Shown: positions 25,147-34,451 of the stretch, piece by piece
How the letters are laid out: each line of letters opens with the position of its first letter
How positions within the stretch are numbered: the first letter of the stretch is position 1
Assembly: GCF_947179165.1 (NCBI RefSeq)
Contig: NC_077237.1
Span: 65,145,523-65,209,522 of the forward strand
Source of the DNA: Solanum dulcamara
Taxonomy: Eukaryota > Streptophyta > Magnoliopsida > Solanales > Solanaceae
Direction of reading: 5' to 3'
DNA: 64,000 nucleotides
Translations under genes and position numbers: made by a program
Notes under the pieces: model-generated
Database searches by the model: none
What the model saw: only the letters and a program-made list of their open reading frames with translations
Told to the model about the DNA's origin: nothing

Positions 25147-25916
25147 CTAACCACCCTTATTCTGGGGTTATGACCATAGCATAATTGTTTAATAAATGTT
25201 TGAATTGACAAAGTTTATTTATCAATATTAGTTGTTCATACATTATTGTGCTTACTATTCTAATGCTTAGTGATTATAAAAATGAATGGATAATCTCTTT
25301 GTGAACTCGAAAGACAAATCATTGAGATATATAGAATGAAGAATATAGGGAGTAGAATCTCTACTTTAGTAAAATATAGAAATGATTTGCGTCTAACATA
25401 GGAATATACCTAGAAGACCCTACTTGGTAACAAAATGAGAAGATAGCTATATATGTCCATGTTGGGTTATCACATCCCCTCTCAACAATGAAGTAAAGAC
25501 GTCAACGTGGATAGACGATTAAAGGCTTGGAATACTATGATCATATTATTAACCTCGTAAATCAAGAACTAGATAAATAAACTAAGTCAATAAAATTGGA
25601 TACTATACATGAATGCTTAGTAGAGTCATAACCTTAGAAGAATTTCTCTCAAATAAGTGATTAAATCCAATTTTACAAGCTTTCAGTCTTTAATTTAAGT
25701 AAATATAATTAACAATGTCCATAATATTCTCTAGGTTACTTTAACACTTATTCAATTTGTAATATTAGAATAACTAGATTATTGCTAAATCGCAAGTCCC
25801 CATGGGTTCAGTATTTGACTCTTTTGAGTCTCTATATTACTTGTACGATCACGTACACTTGTCTGTTTATTGAATTCGCGAACAGTAACTCATGAGGCCT
25901 TGGAATGTTTGTTTGT
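25147..25916 (+). mobile_element. Right part of the retroelement remnant split by element C
   Basis: Continues the sequence interrupted at 16872. It includes a phrase (CAAGTCCCCATGGGTTCAG ... TTGTACGATCACGTACACTTG) of the kind found near the LTR/leader boundary of plant Ty3/gypsy elements. It has no coding sequence. Confidence 0.4.
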
Positions 25917-26089
25917 TTTAATGGAAAACGGATCTTGCCCGAGGCTCCCACCCCTCGTAGCGGTCAGGGGTTGAGCCACACACCCCCAAACCTTATTATA
26001 AATAAAAAACAGAAAAATACAAGGAGGGGGCATAAACCTTACCTCCGAGATTAAGGTGGTTTATAAGTTGACTCGCCTAATAAGATTCG
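25917..26089. other. GC-richer spacer, not recognised
   Basis: A block with GCCCGAGGCTCCCACCCCTC and AAGGAGGGGGCATAAACC between the LTR remnant and the minus-strand RT fragment. It may be part of either neighbour. No gene is seen. Confidence 0.4.
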
Positions 26090-27110
26090 TCAACTCATTT
26101 TAAATACAATAATGGCCCCTAGGTAACTATGCACTTGTGAGAGGACTCCTTGGAATGTAGATGGGGAATTGGTGAGGCCAAAAGGCATCAATAAGTACTC
26201 ATAATGACCAAGGTGTGTTTTAAAAGCAGTTTTTGATATATCATCTGGTATCATCCTTATATGATAGTATCCGGCCCTCAAGTCAATTTTGGAAAATACC
26301 ATTGCGCTACCTATTTCATCCTACAGGATCATTAATAATTGAAATAAGAAACTTAACCTTAATAGTGCATTGGTCAAGTTCCCTGTAATCAACACATAGT
26401 CTCCAAGTGATAGCGTTTTTTCCCCCAAGTACTATAGGGGAAGCATAGGGGATATAAGTCAATCTTTGGTGGAGCACGTTTTTTATAACACTCTCAATCA
26501 CATCTTTTTCATGACGAGATATATGTAGCTAGAGTCTTATATTAACTAGTTTGACATTGAGTTGTAAGGAAATTATGTGATCAAAGGTGTTTCTGTTAGG
26601 AGGTAATGTGCTCGGATCATAAAAGAGGTGTTGATATTTAGTTAGGATATGAATGAGTATATATGATGTTTCAAGGTTAAAATTAAGTTTTTAAGTCACA
26701 TAGGTCTGCGGTTGTGGTTCTAAGGAGTTGATATTCAACATGAATACAAGTATTTCATCCAATTTGAACATGTTAAGAGCTTTCGCTCCTGTCCATTTTA
26801 ATCGGTAAGGTCCCCTTTAGAATCTACTATTTTTCTATGACAGGTCAATAAAATAGTTATATTTGCAAAATTCATAGTAAAAGGAGCAAGAGTGATCATC
26901 CACATAAACAAAACTAGATCATACTTCCCTATTGTTAAAAGAATCATATATGATTCTTATGAATTTCATTGCAACATCAATTGGAATTTCCTTACAACCC
27001 CAAACATTTGACTTGTTTCATGGTCAATGAAGTTGAGTGGTCCCAATATTAATTAGAATATGTAAGGTATACCATATAACCTTAATGGTTTGAACACTTG
27101 TTATCCTAAT
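26090..27110 (-). pseudogene. Decayed gypsy protease-RT fragment of a different clade
   Basis: Minus-strand RT pieces: 26316-26501 (SPIVLGGKNAITWRLCVDYR) and 26090-26302 ([39 protein letters not shown]). Further upstream (26850-27000) a broken frame reads KYDLVLFMWMITLAPF, resembling the protease-to-RT segment (YDLVLGxDWM type). The RT wording (RAGYHQIRM, MPFGLTNAPSTFQ) differs from the family of A and B and suggests a Reina-like chromovirus. It is truncated at both ends and full of stops. Confidence 0.75.
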
Positions 27111-27410
27111 GCATAAAATGAGATAATTCGTTAACTCTTTTTAGTGGGGGTTACTTCCTCAAATCGAGGAAAATCTAATCTAACATTTTTAGTATAAGAA
27201 ATAGTGTAAGGATTAGGACCCATAATAACATTTTGATATTCACTTTGATAGATTTTTGCTAAAACATGCAACTAGTTTCGTTGACATTCTATATCCTTTG
27301 TTAGTTTACTTTAATTTACTTAAAATAATAAATAGGTTCTTTATAAAATTTTGAAATTTTCTCAACTTAATTAAATAAAAAAGTGTTGAGTTGTAATAAA
27401 TAAATAAAAT
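27111..27410. other. AT-rich stretch, nothing recognised
   Basis: No coding or repeat signal that I can support. It may contain the worn upstream part of the gypsy fragment. Confidence 0.4.
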
Positions 27411-27508
27411 ATTGATTGAACTTTTTGTCGTTAAGATAATCCACTTTAGACAAAATTATTTTTTTGCCATTTTTCTTTAATTATTATATCATTATTTTGA
27501 TGATATTA
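27411..27508 (+). repeat. Direct repeat copy 1 (flanks the kinase fragment)
   Basis: Begins TGATTGAACTTTTTGTC, continues ACTTTAGACAAAATT and TTTTCTTTAATTA, and ends near GATATTAAATATTG. A diverged copy lies at 28148-28250 in the same orientation. Confidence 0.7.
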
Positions 27509-27945
27509 AATATTGAGTATAATAGACATAATAAATATTAAATGAAAAAACTTTTTTTATTATGGTTAAATTCCTGCATGGAAATTTTTTTTTCCAACTA
27601 GTATAGACTTGATCCAAAAAAATAGTAAAAAGGTTATAAAATAATAAGTAAAAAAGTTTACAAAAACGTCAAAAAAAAAAGAAGCAAAGAGATCCCCCAA
27701 AAAAAGTCAAAAACGTTCAAAAAAGGTGGGGAAAAAAGTCCAAAGAAAATATAGCCAAAAAAATTCAAAAGAAGTTTTGTTTGTTTATTTAATTTTAAGA
27801 TCTACTTTTGAATTAGAGCACTTTTATTTAAGACTATTCCACATAAATTGTCCTAGGTTTCAAAGGAACGAAAAATTAGATTTGCTACTAATTAGCTTTA
27901 CTTGTATTAGTTTTCAATTATACCTAATACTATAACCCTAAAGGA

Positions 27946-28073
27946 TACATATCATGAGGATGATATTGTTGGGTGCGTAAAGTGGTGAGCTCTTTGATCG
28001 AATTGTTGTAAGGGGTCATTATACTGAGACGGATGTTGCAGCTGTCACCCACACTATTATTGAAGGCATTTAG
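27946..28073 (+). pseudogene. Calcium-dependent protein kinase (CDPK) exon fragment
   Basis: From 27981 the + strand reads SGELFDRIVVRGHYTE, TDVAAVTHTIIEGI, then a stop. CDPKs have here the strongly conserved GGELFDRI, RGHYTE and AAVTRTIVEVVQ of the kinase hinge/early C-lobe. Upstream, CATAT.GAGGATGATATTGTT matches the preceding AYEDDIV part after a small deletion. The final Gln codon of the exon appears as TAG instead of CAG and is followed by GTGAAA, so the exon ends at a recognisable splice donor and intron sequence follows. Only about 40 codons are present, with no catalytic loop, Asp or EF-hands. This is a genomic (intron-keeping) fragment, not a processed copy, and cannot be functional. 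Confidence 0.72.
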
Positions 28074-28147
28074 GTGAAATTTCAATATTCTCTGTTTAAT
28101 ATGTTTGTGAAAAGCTCATGTTTTCTTTCCTTTGCTTTGATATTTAA

Positions 28148-28250
28148 TGTTGATTGAACTTTTTGTCCCTCGTTAAAAAAATTTACTTTAGACAAAATTG
28201 TATTTTCACTATTTTCTTTCAATTAGTATGCCATTATTTTATAATATTTT
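28148..28250 (+). repeat. Direct repeat copy 2 (flanks the kinase fragment)
   Basis: TGATTGAACTTTTTGTCCC ... ACTTTAGACAAAATTGTATT ... CATTATTTTATAATATTTTG. It matches copy 1 at 27411-27508 with small indels. The two copies start 737 bp apart and enclose the CDPK fragment. Confidence 0.7.
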
Positions 28251-30030
28251 GAGGACTCCTAAAATATATGAAAAGCGGTCTACGTAATTAAGAACTCCTA
28301 AAATATATGAAAAAAGTGTATTTGAAAAAGGAACCTAAAATATATGGAAAGAACTTAGATGTATGTTTTTAATATTAGAAGAATAATTTATTTTTCTTAA
28401 CCGTGAAAATCCAAATGCAAAAGCCTTACAGAAATCATGCTCTTTTAATTTTATTTTCTTTCTAAAAATAATTTTTAAAATAGTATAGTACTAAGCAAAA
28501 TATTACTTTTAAGCAATAAATAATATGGGAAAGAGAAGTAGTTATCAAAAAAGTAAAAGGAATGAGAAGTACGAAAGTTTGAAAGTATCTCAATTGTATT
28601 TTTCTCCGTCATAATTCAGTTTGGATATAAAAATAGAAATAGAATTATAATTAAATACTATCTCTGAATTTTGGTCCCTAAATAAGATCACAGCTATTTC
28701 TTTCATACAATGACCATTGGTCACCGATGATGACTGTTGGTGTCTCCAATTAGAAGCGACATTGTAGGCAATTTTGAATTTGATATTGATTTAGTGAAAA
28801 AGAATATCGTGGTAGTAATTTTTGACAGATAACTTTCAATTTTCATTTATCGCAAATTTCAAGTTGTCATCTATTATTTTATCTTAATCCTTTTTATTAT
28901 TATGCTCATGTTGAAGCGATGTAATGTTGTGACATATATGAAAAAAACACATGAAGATTCTTTCTCAAAGTAAAGGTATGGCCACAATGGACTGTTGTTT
29001 ATCAAAGTTCTCTTTTTGTATTATTTTTTTTGCATTTATTTTTTATGTTCGGTTGATGCAGAAGCCAGAAGTTATGTTTATGTGTTTAGCATTATTTAAT
29101 GTTAGCTTGCCTATAAATGAATTTGTAGTTTATTTATACATTAGATATAATCATGCGTGTATTGTGTCTATTATGGTGGGTATAATCCTGCGTGCATTAT
29201 TATATAATTAGTTAAAACAGTGTATTTCTCATCAAGTAGGAGTAAAACTTTATTTTCAACACTATTGGTTAAAACTTTATTTTCAACACTATTGGTTATT
29301 CAAGCTTGGTTATATAGTCCTATCTGATAGTGATATTTATAATTCTTTCAAATAGAGATCGTAGCTTTTTATTTTATTTTTTAGCTAATTATTCCTATGT
29401 ATTACAGGTAGACTAAGATGGATCCTGAAATAGAGATGTCTACATATAACTAATGAGTGAGTTGTAAATATTTGATAAAGCATATAAATTCAAGTAATAC
29501 CTGTTGTGGCAATATTTGTTGACCAAAATGTATATAGTATCGATCTAATATTTTGAAAATAGCTACTAATTACATTTGTTCACAATAATGGCGAATTTTG
29601 AGTCACAATCAAACACAAAAAGATGAAAAAGATGAAGACGAAGAAGCGAAAGCAACAAAATGGAAACATAAACTTGGGATGCAAAGTGAAGAAGCAATTA
29701 AGATACAAAATTATTCCCCATGATCCATAGAGAAATCTACAATTGATTTTGTCTATTCGGAATAACTCTATCCCTCTTGGAGAGCCAGTACTTGTACTTC
29801 ACTGTTTTGCTATATTTTGTTGATAGAAAAGTTTGATTTCATTTCCATTTTGGAATTTTGTTCTTTATTTGCAAGTTTTCAGATTCGATTTTGGGAAAAT
29901 TAGTTTTGTTATTCGGTTAAAGAGAAATTTGCTTTATGTTTTTGATAGCTTTATTTTATCACTTCATTGTTTGAGAATATTAACTTAAAAAAATTGGGAA
30001 TAAAAAAATTATATTTAGGGTGAACATATA
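28251..30030. other. AT-rich region, no gene supported
   Basis: 1.8 kb with small repeats only: CTCCTAAAATATATGAAAA three times at 28256-28345 and a 27-bp tandem pair at 29244-29297. A short hydrophobic frame at 28951-29211 has no recognisable features. A Lys/Glu-rich stretch near 29620-29700 is not in a long frame. Confidence 0.55.
29244..29297 (+). repeat. Perfect 27-bp tandem duplication
   Basis: AAAACTTTATTTTCAACACT plus ATTGGTT occurs twice head to tail (29244-29270 and 29271-29297) without a mismatch, which implies a recent duplication. Confidence 0.9.
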
Positions 30031-30374
30031 TGTAACGACCTGTCCTTGTCGTTATGAATAGGCCAATGGGAAGAATTTCGGGCCAGAAACTTTGGTTAGT
30101 AACTTCGAAAAACTTTAGCCTAGGCCAAACATGGACGAAATCTGAGTCAGGTGAGGTCTAGGGTGATCAAGTGAATGGTGGAGGATTGAATCTCTAATTT
30201 TGAGTGGGTAAGCTGATAGCCAAGACAATACAGAGCATTTACGGCTACACAAAATCGCATTCGGACGAGTAAAACTTTCGAAATATGCTTGGCATGAACG
30301 GTATATTTTTAATACATCGTTGGAAGGGGATGTATTGTGAAATGGGGGCTTGGAGTTCAAACTCCGAGCTCACT

Positions 30375-30445
30375 GTTTCTGTACAACCCGCCAGAGCGGA
30401 ATTTCTCCCGTAGAACGGGATGGTCCCGCTAGAACAAGGCAGACG
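30375..30445. repeat. CCGCTAGAGCGG-type palindromic block
   Basis: CCGCCAGAGCGGAATTTCTC, CCGTAGAACGGG and TCCCGCTAGAAC: three variants of a palindrome-like unit about 350 bp into the LTR and just before its AT-rich promoter-like stretch. Confidence 0.65.
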
Positions 30446-31044
30446 CGACTTAAGTTGGAAAGAAACCCCAGAATAATTTATTTTATTCCCACTTTGTTCT
30501 TGACGCGCCAGAAATGGACTAGAGCGATTTTCTATTGATTTCCACTCCAAATTGCACCAAAGGTAAGTAAATTACTCCCTAAACTTACGAATTGATTCCT
30601 AGAACCCATAATCTATGGTAGGTGATCTTGAGGGAGGGTTTTGGCTTGAAAACTAACTGTGGAAAGTAGCACTAGAATGGAAGTTAGGATCATGAGGTTG
30701 GCCTTGGGTAAGAATTGAGTTATAATTCTTGTGAATTAGGCTATTTTATTGATCTTTGTATATATGTGACTTATTTTGGACCCAGAACTAGCAGAAAGAA
30801 CCCGGAAAGGGAAAGCTCTTGCACCTTAGAGTTGTTGAAGCTTGAATTCAAGGTAGATGATGGTTTTATTCTCTGTATGTATTTCATATACTTGTTAAAT
30901 TGCATCATGATATGCATATGTGTATATGAATAGGGAAACATGCTAGATTATATGTGAAATGATCATTTGTTGGCTTGTTTATTGATAAACATGTTATTGG
31001 TAATATAATGATGATTAATGAATGAAATTATTGTTGTTTGTATA

Positions 31045-31165
31045 CTGGGATTGGGTGTCACGTTCCAACACATAATTTGGAAAGAGTTTCACATTCCAAC
31101 ACACATTTGGATCGGGTGTCACATTCCGACATAAATCTTGGACTGGATATCACGTTCCAACACAA
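31045..31165 (+). repeat. Four-unit TGTCACGTTCCAACACA minisatellite
   Basis: Units of about 35 bp: a TTGG-containing variable part, then GTGTCACGTTCCAACACA, TTTCACATTCCAACACA, GTGTCACATTCCGACATA and TATCACGTTCCAACACA. Confidence 0.8.
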
Positions 31166-31284
31166 GTTGAGTGTTTGCAGGTCCTATGAGAGGACCCTTA
31201 GGTGAAATTATATGAGTTGAGGTTATTGAATTGTGATCTTACTTAGTATTGAATTAAGTGGAAATGGTTAACTTAATTTATATA

Positions 31285-31893
31285 TGTCACGAACCAACCC
31301 CGTGGACCATGACTAGTGTCCGAACTGAACACTCGTATACATATCTGTCATTTATAATCAATCAATAATTAAATGGGATATGGGACTTATACGGACGGAA
31401 CGCCGTCTCAAAACTGTCACATATATATACACCAAATCCACCCATCTCCCGAGGAGTCAAAATCGTCAAAAGATAACATAGTGCGTAAGTCGACATGGCT
31501 ATCATAACGTGTGGGAACGTCCCAACTATATACATATACGCAGACCAATAAAGCTACCACTACATACCATATTCCGAAATATACATGTACATACGCAAGC
31601 TGACAAGGCTGCCACTACGAACAGGAACGTCCCAAACATAAGTCATACCAGAACAGCTGGATAACATCTATATACAACTCACATATATGTCTACAGACCT
31701 CTAAGAATATCAACAATAACATATGACAGGATAAGGACCTATCGTACCCCTGCATAAACAAATATATATATCAAAAGATCTATACCAAAAGTCTAGGCTC
31801 CGGGATAATGGAGCACTCCAAAATAGCTGAGTGGAAATCCTAAGCTAGAGGATCCCCGAACGAGTATATGTACCTGCGGCCATGAAATGCATC
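31285..31893 (-). mobile_element. LTR E, left part, split by element B
   Basis: Starts TGTCACGAACCAACCCCGTGG and is interrupted at 31893 by element B. The continuation lies at 41846-42520. It has the look of a minus-oriented gypsy LTR and no coding sequence. Confidence 0.6.
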
Positions 31894-34333
31894 TGTCACG
31901 CCCCGGGAGGGTACCCTAGACGTAACCGGCACCCGAAGGCCATCTCTGACCTCCGAGCGAACCACTTGTTACAATCACTCATTCATTCAAGAACCTTCTA
32001 TCAGCAGAAAACTCAATTTAAGAAAGACTTCTCATATCATAAGGGCCGAAGGCCAGACATTTACAATCAAGACGATAATCAAAATAGGAATCCTCAAGAT
32101 GACCGCTCAACCTCCTCACATCTCAGTCTATGAAGCCTCTATTCAAGTCTAAAAGGTGCCAATGACAAGCCCATGGCTACCGACAATCTAAATAAAGAAA
32201 AGACAATCAAAAACTGTACAGGAAGGCCCAATATCCTCCGGGATTTAGGAGGACTCACCGACTGGCTGAAAGTGTAAGTGGATCTTCAACGGAGCGCCGG
32301 TTGATGATCTCTAGTACCTGTCTCTGCATCATGAAACGATGCAGGCCAAATGGCGTCAGTACATGGAATGTATGAGTATGTAAAATGGCCGAATACAACG
32401 AACATCAAGGAAGAATAATTCAACCAACTCGGGAGCTCAACTCAAAAGGAATGACAATTCAATAAAATGTCCTAAGTCTAAACAAGAGTATGATTTAGAC
32501 TGGACCAATCATATACAATTCAACTCAATCTGACTCAGAGTGCTATCAAGACTTACTTGGGAGTTTCTCTTAACCGACAACCAACACTTATGATCCAGTG
32601 AAGGTACAACGAAACGACGTCGTTGCCACGCCCGTTCATACCTTGCCAGGGCATGAACGACGAACACTCATGGATCCAATCCAACCAGGTCCTATAATGT
32701 CAGGACAAAAGCTCTCGGGGAAGCATCCGACTTTAACGGTTCATTCCCCCCTACGTTTGGCAACACAGGTATTGGGTCCGAGTATGGACTATACTCTTGC
32801 CCAATTCGGTGCTCGATACTCCTCCCAAGACTCAATGCTCATAAAACTCCATCAACTCAACTCAATCAACTCATATCAACAAGTCTCATTACAACCTTGT
32901 CGACTCATCAACTCTATCACAATCAAATCTCAATCTCAATGCTCAATCTCAATCATATCTTCAAGGAAGCTTTAAATGCACATATAACATCATCTAGATA
33001 TAAAATCAATCATTACCTCCATCTCTTTGAGAAAAATCTTTGTGACTCATCACATCTCCAAGACTTCAAATCGACATTCTTATAATAGGCAACATTTTTA
33101 AGAAAATAGTATACTTTATAGAATCTATATAATTATCAAGACCAACAAAACATATTTAGCAACTCAATTCCTCATCATCTCATACTCGCATAAGGACTCA
33201 TTTTAGGAACCTCTTAGCTCAACAACATTAACACATCAATAATTTGATAAGATGGGAACAATACTCATTCAAACATGTACCATACCAAGAAACTCCATTT
33301 TCATGGATATCTAACCTCAAAACAAGAATAGGGCACATGGGTGGACTCAACCCATGTTTTGGTTAGCCTTACATACCTTAGTGAAGACTTGAAGAAAACC
33401 TTGAGGTTGGGTCTTTAATGGAGGACTCTAATCTTGAAGTTTCTTGGACTCCTTTGTTGGAAATGGAGAAGAAGAGTAGAGAGAAGGGAGAGGAGCTCTT
33501 AGGGCTTTTTAGAGAGAGAGTGAGGGCTGCCAAATGAGTTCCCAAAAGGCCAAGGGCTACATATATATAATTGGGTAAGTTCCCAAATTACCCCTCCTTA
33601 AAATGTTCTGAAAATAGGCTAAAACGCCCTTGGCGCGATAGTGGCGCGTCGCGCCCTTACAGCGCCAAGGCCGATTTCGCCTGAAACCTGCACAACTTTT
33701 AGTGGCGCGTCGCGCCAGGGACCAAACTACTGAGGCATGTTCCTAGCGCGATAGTGGCGCGTCGCGCCCTTACAGCGCCAGGCCTATTGTTCCAAATTCT
33801 GGGAATTTGGCCCCAAAACCCTGCACACTTTTAGTGGCGCGTCGCGCCAGGGACCAAACTACTGAGACATGTTCCTGGCGCGATAGTGGCGCGTCGCGCC
33901 CTTACGGCGCCAGGGCCATTTCTCCAGCAGTGGTAACCCAAGCCAAAGTGAAATCCCTGTCGTGCTAGTTCGTCTTCGGATCGTCATATCTTTTGGCCTC
34001 GAACTCCAAAATCTACGTTCTTGGTGGCGTTGGAAAGAAGACTCGACGACCTTTAATTTGATAGGTAATGGGCCACCCAGATTGACGTCTTTCAAACAAT
34101 AGGGTCATTGAAAGTCGACCCTTACGTGAACTCGTCCTAAACTTAGCCACGACGGATCCTTTGGACTTAGCTCGGTCCTAGGGGTCCTCAATGACCCCAC
34201 CTCACCTCCAACGCTCTTAAACTCCTCAGGGACTCATCTTAACTCAAACACGTACTTCGAAATAAATACGATGGGCCCCACACGTGTACAAACAAGGCCC
34301 GGATCTTAGGAAAACTTTTTGAGGGGTGTTACA
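31894..34333 (-). repeat. Element B 3' LTR
   Basis: TGTCACGCCCCGGG ... GGGGTGTTACA, 2440 bp. It carries the best preserved palindromic block (33631-33914). A 125-codon frame at 32598-32975 is antisense to the element and is not considered a gene. Confidence 0.95.
33631..33914. repeat. Intact GC-rich palindromic block of element B 3' LTR
   Basis: Five copies of GTGGCGCGTCGCGCC, some preceded by GGCGCGATA and followed by CTTACAGCGCCA, alternating with GGGACCAAACTACTGAG. The core GGCGCG-T-CGCGCC is a perfect palindrome around one base. An identical block is in the 5' LTR at 41142-41426, upstream of its TATA-like box. Confidence 0.9.
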
Positions 34334-34336
34334 TTA

Positions 34337-34346
34337 TCTCCCCCTT
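34337..34346 (-). other. Polypurine tract of element B
   Basis: The minus strand reads AAGGGGGAGA, three bases inside the 3' LTR. Confidence 0.85.
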
Positions 34347-34451
34347 GGGGCCATTCGTCCTCGAATGATGAGCAACCAAGAATAGACTCGGGGTACAAAT
34401 AACAATCAAAATTCAGTCATTCAATCAATCAAATTTTCAATCAAATACCAA

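Larger units (their letters stand above)
16868..25151 (+). mobile_element. Element C: internally deleted LTR retrotransposon with giant LTRs
   Basis: Plus-strand element with 5' LTR 16873-20181, internal region 20182-21869 and 3' LTR 21870-25146, flanked by perfect CTAAC duplications (16868-16872 and 25147-25151). Read in element sense, the LTR ends (TCTAGGGTACCCTCCCGGGG...TGACA) and the palindromic block are the same as in A and B, so it is a sister family, but its LTRs are about 0.85 kb longer. The internal region keeps a primer-site-like leader, a small integrase C-terminal remnant and a purine-rich tract. Gag, protease, RT, RNase H and most of integrase are gone. It could only move with proteins from a relative. 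Confidence 0.92.
30031..31284 (+). mobile_element. Truncated plus-strand gypsy LTR (family H)
   Basis: Starts TGTAACGACCTGTCC at 30031, a typical plant gypsy LTR start. It has a palindromic block at 30375-30445, then an AT-rich TATTTTATTCCC stretch, and a four-unit repeat at 31045-31165. The right part is missing where another LTR begins at 31285. I see no coding sequence of this element in the window. Confidence 0.65.

Noticed and set aside
28951..29211. 86-codon hydrophobic frame
   Set aside because: AT-rich sequence easily gives hydrophobic frames. No family, splice or promoter context supports it.
32598..32975. 125-codon frame in the LTR, repeated at 40110-40487
   Set aside because: It is antisense to element B and is present twice only because the LTRs are near identical. 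Its phrasing is decayed in the related LTRs of A.
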